Assembly: GCA_001873635.1 (NCBI GenBank)
Contig: MNZK01000030.1
Coordinates: forward strand, 1 to 47,293
Direction: 5' to 3'
Length of the DNA: 47,293 bases
DNA from: Porphyromonadaceae bacterium CG2_30_38_12
Lineage (GTDB): Bacteria > Bacteroidota > Bacteroidia > Bacteroidales > Paludibacteraceae
In this document: piece after piece, positions 16,482 to 24,851 of the stretch
Numbering within the stretch: the first letter of the stretch is position 1
Layout: every line of letters begins with the position of its first letter
Position numbers and translations under genes: made by a program
The notes under the pieces: generated by a model
What the model was told of the DNA's origin: nothing
What the model saw: only the letters and a program-made list of their open reading frames with translations
Database searches by the model: none

Positions 16482-17381
16482 TTAACTGCCCAAATAAAGA
16501 AAAACCATACCTATAACCAAGCCAATGAGATCAATCACTTTTAGTTTCAGATTTTTATCTTTCATGACCAAAGCGCCATACAAAAATGGCACAATAACGC
16601 CCGAGCGACGAACGGTACCAATAATCGAAATCATTGAATCAGGAAGAGATAACGCATAAAAATACGTAAAATCAGCCATCATCAAAAATAACGAAATAAA
16701 ACCAATAGACCATCTGAATTGAAAATGAGTAGTTGTTTTACGAGTTGGAAACCACAAAAGCAAGGTAATCGCACCCATAATAATTGCCTGGTAAAATGTA
16801 TAAAACACAAGCACCGACATAGGATGGATATGTTTCAAAAGAAATTTATCGTACAAACCACTCAATGCTCCAGTGAAAGTAGCTAATATAATAAACCAAA
16901 TCCATTTGTTATTTCGTATAGAAAAACCATCTTTTTTTCCAGCTACAGACAAGAGTAAAAAAGAGAACAGGGTGATACCAACACCAATGCTCTGATAAAA
17001 AGAAAGTTTTTCGTTAAAAATAAGAAGCCCGCCAACAACGACCCAAACAGGCTGTGTGGCTTTGATAGGCGAGGCTATGGTGATAGGCAAATGCTTGATT
17101 GCAAAATAGGCAAAAAGCCATGAAGTGAGCACAATAAGCGCTTTCAGAATTAATAATAAGTGCGTACGAAAATCAATTCCCGGCACATAAAAGACGCTAG
17201 TACTAAAAGAAGGAACGCTAAGCGAAAGCAAATAAAAAGGTAGTAAATACGCACTTGAAATAACTATTGAAGAAAATAAAACAGGAATAACGGCATTGCC
17301 TTGCAACGAGGTTTTTTTGAACACATCATAAAATCCGAGAAAAAGAGCCGAAACGAATCCCAAAAATAACCACATATTCAA
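16482..17381 (-). CDS. EamA/DMT-family membrane transporter
   Basis: This 299-residue integral membrane protein has about 10 hydrophobic helices arranged as two EamA (DUF6) repeats, the drug/metabolite transporter architecture. Each half has the typical polar-loop pattern; Pro-Ile-Lys-Ala-Thr-Gln-Pro-Val in the first half is a common EamA motif. It is the last gene of an apparent pheS-truA operon, 42 bp after truA. The substrate cannot be told from sequence and the neighbours give no hint. Confidence 0.8.
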   Translation of the reverse strand: MNMWLFLGFVSALFLGFYDVFKKTSLQGNAVIPVLFSSIVISSAYLLPFYLLSLSVPSFSTSVFYVPGIDFRTHLLLILKALIVLTSWLFAYFAIKHLPITIASPIKATQPVWVVVGGLLIFNEKLSFYQSIGVGITLFSFLLLSVAGKKDGFSIRNNKWIWFIILATFTGALSGLYDKFLLKHIHPMSVLVFYTFYQAIIMGAITLLLWFPTRKTTTHFQFRWSIGFISLFLMMADFTYFYALSLPDSMISIIGTVRRSGVIVPFLYGALVMKDKNLKLKVIDLIGLVIGMVFLYLGS

Positions 17382-17423
17382 AGTTGTGTTATGAAAAAAT
17401 ACAGAATAACCCGAAAGCGCGAC

Positions 17424-18176
17424 TTAGGCAAAAATATCCGTAGCATATTGAATATCGAAAAGATACAAGCCTTGTGCAGGAACAGAAACGCCCGCTTTGC
17501 ATCGGTTGCGTGCTTCGATGATACGGCAAAAATCCTCCACTGACAGTTTCCCTCGTCCAACATCCAAAAGCGTTCCCACAATGGCGCGCACCATATTACG
17601 CAAAAAACGATCAGCCTCAATAGTAAAGACCCACTCCTCATTGCGTTTAGCCCAAAAAGCTCGTTTAACGACACAGTTATTGGTTTTGGCATCTGTGTGC
17701 AACTTGCTGAAACTACTGAAATCAGAGTAATTCAACAACATAGCAGCAGCAGCATTCATGCTATCAAAATCTATCGACTCAGTGAATCGCGCCGCAAAAT
17801 GCCTTAGAAAAACATTTTTTTTACTAACAATATGATATTCGTAGGTACGCGAAATAGCATCAAAACGAGCATGAACAGTAGGTTTTACTTCCAAAATTTT
17901 ATCAATAGCAATATCGTAAGGCAGCAAACTATTGAGCTTGGCTGCAAAATGAGCCAAATCGGGAATCGGGACATCAGTATTGAAGTGAGCCACCATGCAG
18001 CGCGCATGAACGCCAGCATCTGTACGCCCCGCCCCTACAAGGTCGATGGGCATGCGCAATAAAGTAGCCAATGCCTCACAAAGCACTTGCTGCACCGATA
18101 TGCCATTGGGTTGAAATTGCCACCCATGATAAGCAGTACCGATATAGGATAGATATATGAAATAACGTTTATTCAA
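17424..18176 (-). CDS. truA: tRNA pseudouridine(38-40) synthase
   Basis: This 250-residue enzyme converts uridines 38, 39 and 40 in the tRNA anticodon arm to pseudouridine. The catalytic aspartate lies in Gly-Ala-Gly-Arg-Thr-Asp-Ala-Gly-Val-His-Ala near residue 52. The N-terminal Tyr-Ile-Gly-Thr-Ala-Tyr-His-Gly-Trp-Gln motif and the C-terminal Phe-Leu-Arg-Asn-Met-Val-Arg segment are typical. Length is normal. It starts 9 bp after pheS, so the two are very likely co-transcribed. Confidence 0.95.
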   Translation of the reverse strand: MNKRYFIYLSYIGTAYHGWQFQPNGISVQQVLCEALATLLRMPIDLVGAGRTDAGVHARCMVAHFNTDVPIPDLAHFAAKLNSLLPYDIAIDKILEVKPTVHARFDAISRTYEYHIVSKKNVFLRHFAARFTESIDFDSMNAAAAMLLNYSDFSSFSKLHTDAKTNNCVVKRAFWAKRNEEWVFTIEADRFLRNMVRAIVGTLLDVGRGKLSVEDFCRIIEARNRCKAGVSVPAQGLYLFDIQYATDIFA

Positions 18177-18185
18177 AGGAAAAGA

Positions 18186-19208
18186 CTATTCAGCAGACTG
18201 GAATTGTTGCAAAAAACGCACATCATTCTCCGAGAACATGCGTAAATCTTTTACTTGATATTTCAGGTTTGTAATCCGTTCCACACCCATACCAAAAGCG
18301 TAACCGGTATAAACTTTACTATCTATACCACAGTTTTCGAGCACATTAGGGTCAACCATGCCACATCCAAGTATTTCGACCCAGCCGGTATGTTTACAAA
18401 ACGGACAGCCTTTACCACCGCAGATATTACAGGAAATATCCATTTCGGCACTTGGTTCGGTAAATGGAAAATAAGACGGACGAAGACGGATTTGAGTGTG
18501 CTCGCCAAACATTTCTTTCGCAAAATACATCAGCGCTTGCTTGAGGTCGGCAAATGAAACATTTTTGTCGATATATAAACCCTCCACTTGATGAAAGAAA
18601 CAGTGCGCACGATAAGAAATGGCTTCGTTGCGATAAACTCGTCCAGGGAAAAGCATCCGAATAGGTGGTTTCTGATGCGTCATCACATGCGACTGCACCG
18701 AAGAAGTATGAGTTCGCAACAATACATCGGGGTTTTGCTCAATAAAAAAAGTATCCTGCATATCGCGTGCCGGATGTTCGGGTGGAAAGTTCAAAGCACC
18801 AAACACATGCCAATCATCTTCTATTTCGGGACCTTCGGCAATTGTAAACCCAATACGGGCAAAAATATCAATGATACGATTTTTGGTAAGCGAAAGCGGA
18901 TGGCGGGTACCTAACTTAATTGGCTCCGCAGTGCGTGTTAAGTCAGACTTTACAGCATCAACTTGTTGCGAAGCAAAACTTTCTTTCAGGTCGTTAATTC
19001 TTTGCTGCGTAGCGTTTTTCAATTCGTTGAGCAATTGACCGACTTCCCGTTTTTCTTCGTTAGCTACATTTTTGAAATCGTTAAAAAGCTCTGTTATAAT
19101 GCCTTTTTTGCTTAAATACTGAATTCGGAACAATTCGAGTTCCTCGTTGTTCTTAGCAACCACTTGCTGTACTTCGGTCAGGATTTGTTTTATTTTTTGC
19201 TTCATCAC
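18186..19208 (-). CDS. pheS: Phenylalanyl-tRNA synthetase, alpha subunit
   Basis: This 340-residue catalytic subunit of the alpha2-beta2 class II synthetase charges tRNA-Phe. It has an N-terminal coiled coil (about residues 1-90) and then the class II core. Motif 2 is seen around Phe-Pro-Gly-Arg-Val-Tyr-Arg-Asn-Glu and motif 3 around Gly-Phe-Gly-Met-Gly-Val-Glu-Arg, here as Ala-Phe-Gly-Met-Gly-Val-Glu-Arg. A zinc-like Cys-x2-Cys-x4-Cys-x2-Cys cluster sits before motif 3. The partner pheT is not in the window, which is common when the two subunits are unlinked. Confidence 0.95.
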   Translation of the reverse strand: MMKQKIKQILTEVQQVVAKNNEELELFRIQYLSKKGIITELFNDFKNVANEEKREVGQLLNELKNATQQRINDLKESFASQQVDAVKSDLTRTAEPIKLGTRHPLSLTKNRIIDIFARIGFTIAEGPEIEDDWHVFGALNFPPEHPARDMQDTFFIEQNPDVLLRTHTSSVQSHVMTHQKPPIRMLFPGRVYRNEAISYRAHCFFHQVEGLYIDKNVSFADLKQALMYFAKEMFGEHTQIRLRPSYFPFTEPSAEMDISCNICGGKGCPFCKHTGWVEILGCGMVDPNVLENCGIDSKVYTGYAFGMGVERITNLKYQVKDLRMFSENDVRFLQQFQSAE

Positions 19209-19216
19209 TTCAAATA

Positions 19217-19292
19217 TTTATCTTCAGGCTGTCTAAACAAAGGACAGTCATTTTGTGTTTATTTTAAAAATATCAATTAGCACACAAAAGTA
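19217..19292 (-). promoter_or_regulatory. Promoter -7 box and leader hairpin of pheS
   Basis: On the minus strand TACTTTTG (complement of 19285-19292) fits the -7 consensus, but no well-spaced -33 box is evident. The predicted leader of about 70 nt holds a 7-bp hairpin (GACTGTC/GACAGCC with one G-U pair) close to the start codon. I see no T-box or Phe-codon leader peptide. Confidence 0.45.
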
Positions 19293-19367
19293 GTCAAATT
19301 TCAGCAAAAAAACTTACAATAACCCTAAAAAAAGATAGCTTTACCACAGCAATAAAAAATAAATACG

Positions 19368-19375
19368 TATATTTG
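19368..19375 (+). promoter_or_regulatory. -7 box upstream of the DUF2461 gene
   Basis: TATATTTG matches TAnnTTTG 33 bp before the start codon. The -33 element is not clear. Confidence 0.5.
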
Positions 19376-19408
19376 TCGTCCTAAAAAAAGTATCCTGTTA
19401 TATAAACC

Positions 19409-20086
19409 ATGAGTGCCATCGAAATTTTACAATTCATAACTGCGTTGAGTAACAACAACAACCGAGAATGGTTTTTGGAGCACAAAAGCGAATTTGAAGC
19501 CGCCAAAAAAGCATTCGATAACCTGAGTAGCACATTAATACTTGAAATTTCTAAATTCGATCCGGAAATAAAAAATGTGAACGCTGCCGACTGCATTTTT
19601 CGCATCTACCGTGACATTCGTTTTTCGCACGACAAGACACCTTACAAATCACATTTTGCAGTGTTTATAGCTACTGATGGTGGGCGAAAAAGCCAACGAG
19701 CAGGCTATTACTTACACGTAGATCCTGCTGGTTGTTTTATAGCTTCCGGAGCATGGTGCCCGGAGCCAAACCTTCTCAAAGCACTTCGAAAAAGCGTTTA
19801 CGAAAACATTGACGAATTTAACGAAATAAGAAACGAAAAAACATTTACGAATTACTTTACTAACTTTTACCAACAAGATAAAATCAAAAAAATCCCTGCT
19901 GGTTTTCCAAAAGATTTTGAAGAAGCCGAATTGCTAAAGCTAAAGCACTATATGGTAGAATATAAATTAAATGATGAAATGCTTTGCAGCAAAAATTTTG
20001 TACAAGAAATAGCTAACATTTACAAAGCAAGCTATCCACTCAATCGATTTTTAAACTATACGATAGATGAGTGTCTTAAAATTTGA
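19409..20086 (+). CDS. DUF2461 (TIGR02453) family protein of unknown function
   Basis: This is a 225-residue cytoplasmic protein. The family hallmarks are visible: Asn-Asn-Arg-Glu-Trp-Phe near residue 18, and Arg-Ile-Tyr-Arg-Asp-Ile-Arg-Phe-Ser-x-Asp-Lys-Thr-Pro-Tyr-Lys near residues 68-83. Members are widespread in Bacteroidota and other bacteria and in some fungi, but no biochemical role is established. The next gene starts 47 bp downstream on the same strand, and nothing nearby suggests a function. Length is typical and the gene looks intact. Confidence 0.85.
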   Translation: MSAIEILQFITALSNNNNREWFLEHKSEFEAAKKAFDNLSSTLILEISKFDPEIKNVNAADCIFRIYRDIRFSHDKTPYKSHFAVFIATDGGRKSQRAGYYLHVDPAGCFIASGAWCPEPNLLKALRKSVYENIDEFNEIRNEKTFTNYFTNFYQQDKIKKIPAGFPKDFEEAELLKLKHYMVEYKLNDEMLCSKNFVQEIANIYKASYPLNRFLNYTIDECLKI

Positions 20087-20133
20087 AAAATGAAAATTCA
20101 CATATAAAAACAATAAAATAAACATTAGTTACC

Positions 20134-20580
20134 ATGATTTTAGATAAACTATCCAATTCTGGTTTGTACGAAAATGTACATCCTGGTTTCGCTAAAGCAT
20201 TTAACTTTTTACAAACCAACGATTTACAGAATCTTGCTTTAGGCAAAATTGAATTAAGCGGAAAAGACATCGTTGTAAACATAGTGGAAATGGAAGGAAA
20301 AACAACAGCCCAAGCCAAAATGGAAACACATGCTAACTTTATCGACATTCAAATTCCGATTAGTGGCACCGAAGTGATGGGATGGAAACCAACAGCCGAT
20401 TTGCAAGAGGTAACGCATGCCTACGATGCAGAAAAAGATGTAGCTTTATACGCCGATAAAGCTTCAAACTTAATAGAAGTCCATCCGCTGGAATTTGCAA
20501 TTTTCTTTCCGCAGGATGGCCATCAACCGGGCATTGTAAGCGGCATACATAAAAAAATAATTGTTAAAATTCGTGTTTAA
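20134..20580 (+). CDS. YhcH/YjgK/YiaL (DUF386) family cupin-like protein
   Basis: This 148-residue protein belongs to a family of metal-binding cupin-like beta-sandwich proteins. The candidate ligands are visible in Glu-Thr-His-Ala-Asn-Phe-Ile-Asp-Ile-Gln near the middle and Phe-Phe-Pro-Gln-Asp-Gly-His-Gln-Pro-Gly near the C-terminus. The E. coli member YhcH (NanQ) is a sialic-acid anomerase and others sit in sugar-catabolic operons. No sugar or sialic-acid genes are present here, so a sugar anomerase-type activity is possible but unsupported by context. Confidence 0.85.
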   Translation: MILDKLSNSGLYENVHPGFAKAFNFLQTNDLQNLALGKIELSGKDIVVNIVEMEGKTTAQAKMETHANFIDIQIPISGTEVMGWKPTADLQEVTHAYDAEKDVALYADKASNLIEVHPLEFAIFFPQDGHQPGIVSGIHKKIIVKIRV

Positions 20581-20620
20581 TTAAGACTATCAACAATTCA
20601 ATTTACACCTAATTTTTGCC

Positions 20621-21481
20621 ATGCAAATTTCTATAAAAGCCCTCAAAAGTTTCATAAAATACAATGTATCGGTAGCAGTAACATTTACAGCCATAACAGG
20701 CTATATAGTTTACGCTCAATCTATTAATTTGGAAATACTAACTCTTGTATTGGGTGTATTTTTATTAGCCGGAGGCTCAAGTTCGTTAAACGAAGTGCAG
20801 GAATATAAATACGATGCATTGATGGAACGTACCAAAAATCGCCCCTTACCTACCGGCGAGTTCACCCTCAAACAAGCCATCGTTATATCAAGCTTTTTCA
20901 TCCTGTCAGGAACCTTAGTTTTATATGTGCAATTCGGTATAATCCCTGCCCTACTCGGACTATTCAATATATTTTGGTACAACGGATTATACACGCCCTA
21001 CAAGCGAATATCTGCTTTTGCAGTAGTGCCGGGATCATTGGTTGGTGCCGTACCTGCATTTATTGGTTGGACTGCTGCTGGTGGTTATGTTTTCGATGCC
21101 ACTATTGTGTTTATCGGACTTTTCTTGTTTATATGGCAAGTACCTCATTTTTGGCTACTTATGTTTAAGTATGGCACTCAATATGAGGGAGCTGGATTTC
21201 CAACTATCAATCATGTTTTCAGTAAATTTGGCTTAAAAAAAGTAATCTTTGTTTGGGTATTGTGCACATCGTTTATCGCGCTCATAATTCCATTGTTTTT
21301 AAGCCAATTAAGTTTTTGGTTTTTTCTCATGGTATTTACGCTGAACTTAATTTTCATAGGACTGTTTGCAAAATTAGCTTTCAACACGACCGAAGAAATT
21401 AATTTCAGAAAGTCATTCATTGGCATTAATATCTATATGATGTTTTTCATGTTAATGCTTATTGGCTTTCATTTATTTTAG
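20621..21481 (+). CDS. ctaB: UbiA-family prenyltransferase, probable heme O synthase
   Basis: This 286-residue membrane protein has about 8-9 helices and two acidic prenyl-diphosphate loops. The first loop carries Asn-Glu-Val-Gln-Glu-Tyr-Lys-Tyr-Asp-Ala-Leu-Met-Glu-Arg-Thr-Lys-Asn-Arg-Pro-Leu, very like heme O synthases (Asp-x2-Met-x-Arg-Thr-x2-Arg-Pro). The second segment, Trp-Gln-Val-Pro-His-Phe-Trp-Leu-Leu, is also the CtaB/CyoE pattern. It would farnesylate protoheme to heme O for a heme-copper oxidase. No oxidase or ctaA gene is in the window. The APC permease starts 15 bp downstream. Other UbiA enzymes are less likely given these motifs. Confidence 0.8.
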   Translation: MQISIKALKSFIKYNVSVAVTFTAITGYIVYAQSINLEILTLVLGVFLLAGGSSSLNEVQEYKYDALMERTKNRPLPTGEFTLKQAIVISSFFILSGTLVLYVQFGIIPALLGLFNIFWYNGLYTPYKRISAFAVVPGSLVGAVPAFIGWTAAGGYVFDATIVFIGLFLFIWQVPHFWLLMFKYGTQYEGAGFPTINHVFSKFGLKKVIFVWVLCTSFIALIIPLFLSQLSFWFFLMVFTLNLIFIGLFAKLAFNTTEEINFRKSFIGINIYMMFFMLMLIGFHLF

Positions 21482-21496
21482 AAACATAAGCTTAGA

Positions 21497-22984
21497 ATGA
21501 GTAATTTTAAAAATTTATTTATACGTAAAACACTTGCCGAGCTCGATTTTGAAGCCGAAAATCACAATTCGCTCAAACGCCATTTAACCGCCATGAATTT
21601 AGTTTTATTAGGCATTGGCTGCGTAATTGGTGCTGGCATCTTTGTGCTTACGGGTACAGCGGCGGCTATTCATGCTGGTCCTGCAGTAGCTATTTCTTTT
21701 GCAATATCTGCTTTGGGTTGCATGTTTGCGGGCTTATGCTATGCCGAATTTGCCTCCATGATTCCCATTTCGGGAAGTGCCTACACCTACGGATATGCTA
21801 CTATGGGTGAATTTCTGGCCTGGATTATTGGTTGGGATTTGATATTAGAATACCTGTTCGGAGCAGCAACGGTTGCTGTGGGCTGGAGTGGCTATGTGGT
21901 AAGTTTGTTGCAGTATTTGAATATTAATTTGCCTGCATCTTTGAGTCAAAGTCCGTTTATTTTCGACCAAAACGGCTGGCATGCATCTGGAGCAATTATT
22001 AATTTTCCGGCTATGTTTATCATTGGTTTAATGACCACCTTGTTGGTAATTGGCATCAAGGAATCAGCCAAATTTAACAACCTGATTGTATTAATTAAAG
22101 TAGCAGTGATATTACTTTTCATAGGTTTTGGAATTTCACACATCGACACAAGCAATTGGATACCGTTCATTCCTGAAAACACGGGCACTTTCGGACATTT
22201 CGGCTGGTCGGGCATTTTAGCGGGTGCTGGAGTTGTGTTTTTTGCTTACATAGGTTTCGATGCCGTTTCCACAGCATCGCAAGAGGCAATCAATCCAAAG
22301 CGCGACATGCCCGTTGGCATTTTGGTGTCGTTGGCTATATGCACGCTGCTTTATATTGCTGTAAGCTTAACACTTACTGGCATTGTAAATTACAAAGAGT
22401 TGAATGTGGCTGCACCCATTGCCTTAGCAATTGACAAGTTTGGTTCGAACATGATGTGGCTTAGTCCCATCGTTAAAATAGGTGCTATTGCTGGATTAAG
22501 CTCTGTTGTATTAGTTTTGCTAATGGGACAATCGCGCATTCTCTTTATCATGTCGCACGATGGACTACTTTGGAAAAGTTTTTCTAAGGTACACAAAAAA
22601 TATAAAACGCCACACATTGCCACTTTGCTAACCGGTTTATTAGCAGCATTTTTTGCAGGTTTCTTTCCTATCGGATTGCTTGGTGAGTTGGTTTCAATTG
22701 GCACTTTATTAGCTTTTGTAATTGTGAGTATAGGCATTATCATCCTCCGTAAATCGGAACCAAATGCAGCACGCTCTTTTCGCACACCTTGGGTGCCTCT
22801 TGTGCCCATTTTAGGTGCAGTCATTTGTTTTGTACAGATGGCTTCATTGCCATTGGATACTTGGATGCGACTCATAATTTGGATGATTATTGGATTCGTA
22901 ATTTATTTCGGTTATGGCATAAAACACAGCAAGGCTCGCCTCAAAAGAATAAGCAGTGAAAGTAAAAAACAATACTATAAATAA
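21497..22984 (+). CDS. APC-superfamily amino acid permease
   Basis: This 495-residue inner-membrane transporter has about 12-14 helices. The signature Gly-Cys-Val-Ile-Gly-Ala-Gly-Ile-Phe-Val-Leu-Thr-Gly near residues 38-50 marks TM1 of the cationic amino acid transporter (CAT)-like APC branch. TM6 shows Phe-Phe-Ala-Tyr-Ile-Gly-Phe-Asp-Ala-Val-Ser-Thr. Substrate cannot be fixed from sequence. The 15-bp spacing from the preceding prenyltransferase implies co-transcription, although a functional link is not obvious. The gene is intact and of normal length. Confidence 0.88.
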   Translation: MSNFKNLFIRKTLAELDFEAENHNSLKRHLTAMNLVLLGIGCVIGAGIFVLTGTAAAIHAGPAVAISFAISALGCMFAGLCYAEFASMIPISGSAYTYGYATMGEFLAWIIGWDLILEYLFGAATVAVGWSGYVVSLLQYLNINLPASLSQSPFIFDQNGWHASGAIINFPAMFIIGLMTTLLVIGIKESAKFNNLIVLIKVAVILLFIGFGISHIDTSNWIPFIPENTGTFGHFGWSGILAGAGVVFFAYIGFDAVSTASQEAINPKRDMPVGILVSLAICTLLYIAVSLTLTGIVNYKELNVAAPIALAIDKFGSNMMWLSPIVKIGAIAGLSSVVLVLLMGQSRILFIMSHDGLLWKSFSKVHKKYKTPHIATLLTGLLAAFFAGFFPIGLLGELVSIGTLLAFVIVSIGIIILRKSEPNAARSFRTPWVPLVPILGAVICFVQMASLPLDTWMRLIIWMIIGFVIYFGYGIKHSKARLKRISSESKKQYYK

Positions 22985-23057
22985 TGGTAATCACTGTAAT
23001 CAAAAAAAAAAATTTGTAGAAACTTCATTTTGAAAAAATAAAAAAACATAAACAAGT

Positions 23058-24473
23058 ATGACAACATTATTCAGTTCTTTACCCTATAAGGTAGCTGATA
23101 TTTCGCAAGCCGATTTTGGACGAAAAGAAATAATATTAGCCGAAAAAGAAATGCCTGGCTTGATGGCATTGCGCGCTAAATATGGTAAAGAAAAACCACT
23201 CAAAGGCGCCCGCATAATGGGTTCACTGCACATGACTATACAAACCGCTGTGCTTATCGAAACCCTTGTTGAATTGGGCGCCGAGGTACGTTGGTGCAGT
23301 TGCAATATTTATTCCACCCAAGACCATGCTGCCGCAGCCATTGCTGCATCGGGAATACCCGTATTTGCATGGAAAGGCGAAACCTTGGAAGATTATTGGT
23401 GGTGCACACTGCAAGCATTAACCTTTGAAGGACACAAAGGACCTAACCTTATTGTGGATGATGGTGGCGATGCCACGATGATGATACACGTAGGAGTAGC
23501 TGCTGAAAAAAATGCTACCAGTTTAGATAAAATAGTTGAAGGCGAAGATGAAAAACTTCTGTATGCTATTTTAAAAGATGTACTGCATGAAGATAAGGGC
23601 ATTTGGAGCCGCATGATTCCAACAATTCAGGGTGTTTCGGAAGAAACAACAACTGGCGTTCACCGCTTGTATCAAATGTTGGACGAAGGCTCTTTGCTAT
23701 TTCCAGCATTCAATGTAAACGACTCTGTAACGAAATCGAAATTCGACAACTTGTATGGCTGCCGTGAATCACTTGCCGATGGCATTAAGCGTGCTACCGA
23801 CGTTATGTTAGCAGGCAAAGTAGTGGTTGTATGTGGCTATGGCGATGTAGGCAAGGGCTGTGCAAAATCTATGTTGGCTTACGGCGTCCGAGTTATCGTA
23901 ACCGAAATTGACCCAATTTGCGCACTTCAAGCTTCCATGGAAGGTTTCCGCGTAACAACCATCGAAGAGACGCTCAACGAAGGAAATATTTACGTTACTA
24001 CCACCGGCAACAAAGATATTATACGCATTGAGCACATCGAAAAAATGAAAGATGGAGCTATCATTTGCAACATTGGACATTTTGACAACGAAATTCAGGT
24101 TGATAAATTAAAAAAATTCCCCGGTATTGAATTGATCAATATAAAGCCACAAGTTGATAAATATATTTTCCCTGATGGACATAGCGTATTGTTACTTGCC
24201 GATGGGCGATTGGTAAATCTGGGTTGTGCCACTGGTCATCCATCATTTGTAATGAGCAATTCATTTACAAACCAAACTTTGGCTCAAATTGAACTTTTCA
24301 CAAAAAAATATAATGTCAATGTATATCGTTTGCCAAAACATTTAGACGAAGAGGTTGCTCGCCTTCACTTGAAACAATTAGGAGTTAAACTAACCACATT
24401 GACACCCGAACAAGCTGCTTACATTGGCGTAAGCGAGCAGGGACCCTACAAGCCAGAACATTACAGATACTAA
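23058..24473 (+). CDS. ahcY: Adenosylhomocysteinase (SAH hydrolase)
   Basis: This 471-residue NAD-dependent enzyme splits S-adenosylhomocysteine to adenosine and homocysteine, relieving product inhibition of methyltransferases. The NAD-binding Gly-Tyr-Gly-Asp-Val-Gly-Lys-Gly motif lies near residue 258. The C-terminal Lys-Pro-Glu-His-Tyr-Arg-Tyr is the conserved ending that closes the neighbouring active site. The extra segment around residues 150-190 is usual for bacterial long-form enzymes. It is followed 25 bp later by a PhnA-type gene. The intergenic region upstream shows no clear promoter. Confidence 0.96.
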   Translation: MTTLFSSLPYKVADISQADFGRKEIILAEKEMPGLMALRAKYGKEKPLKGARIMGSLHMTIQTAVLIETLVELGAEVRWCSCNIYSTQDHAAAAIAASGIPVFAWKGETLEDYWWCTLQALTFEGHKGPNLIVDDGGDATMMIHVGVAAEKNATSLDKIVEGEDEKLLYAILKDVLHEDKGIWSRMIPTIQGVSEETTTGVHRLYQMLDEGSLLFPAFNVNDSVTKSKFDNLYGCRESLADGIKRATDVMLAGKVVVVCGYGDVGKGCAKSMLAYGVRVIVTEIDPICALQASMEGFRVTTIEETLNEGNIYVTTTGNKDIIRIEHIEKMKDGAIICNIGHFDNEIQVDKLKKFPGIELINIKPQVDKYIFPDGHSVLLLADGRLVNLGCATGHPSFVMSNSFTNQTLAQIELFTKKYNVNVYRLPKHLDEEVARLHLKQLGVKLTTLTPEQAAYIGVSEQGPYKPEHYRY

Positions 24474-24498
24474 TAAGGCAATAGATAAACGAAAACAA

Positions 24499-24828
24499 AT
24501 GAATGAATTTCCGAGCTGTCCAACATGTAATATGGACAATACTTATTTTGATGGAACCATGACAGTGTGCCCCGATTGTGGACATGAATGGGATGCCCGT
24601 ACCAACACTGAAAATACAGACACAACTGCAAAAGATAGCAATGGTGCCGAACTGAAAGATGGTGATGCCGTAACGGTTATTAAAGACCTAAAAGTAAAAG
24701 GGTCATCAATGGTGATAAAACGTGGCACAAAAGTCAAAAGCATTCGACTCACAGAGATTGTGGATGAAGTTGATTGCAAAATAGATGGTAGTAGTATCGT
24801 ATTAAAAACTTGTTTTTTAAAAAAATAA
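24499..24828 (+). CDS. yjdM: PhnA/YjdM-family zinc-ribbon protein
   Basis: This 109-residue protein has an N-terminal zinc ribbon (Cys-Pro-Thr-Cys and Cys-Pro-Asp-Cys-Gly-His-Glu-Trp, residues 7-36) and a C-terminal SH3-like PhnA domain with Gly-Asp-x-Val-Thr-Val-Ile-Lys-Asp-Leu-Lys-Val-Lys-Gly. The family was once named for alkylphosphonate uptake by genome location, but that role is not supported and its function remains uncertain. No phosphonate genes are nearby. Confidence 0.9.
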   Translation: MNEFPSCPTCNMDNTYFDGTMTVCPDCGHEWDARTNTENTDTTAKDSNGAELKDGDAVTVIKDLKVKGSSMVIKRGTKVKSIRLTEIVDEVDCKIDGSSIVLKTCFLKK

Positions 24829-24851
24829 ATCAACTTTATTAATTTTTGAAT

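Noticed and set aside
19217-19284. T-box or Phe-rich leader peptide upstream of pheS
   Set aside because: The leader is short, holds only a small hairpin, and has no T-box core or run of Phe codons.
24499-24828. Phosphonate utilisation role for the PhnA-like protein
   Set aside because: The family name is historical, and no C-P lyase or phosphonate transporter genes are nearby.
24846-24851. TTG start two codons before ATG in the carboxynorspermidine synthase gene
   Set aside because: ATG 24852 gives the usual start directly before the Rossmann strand.
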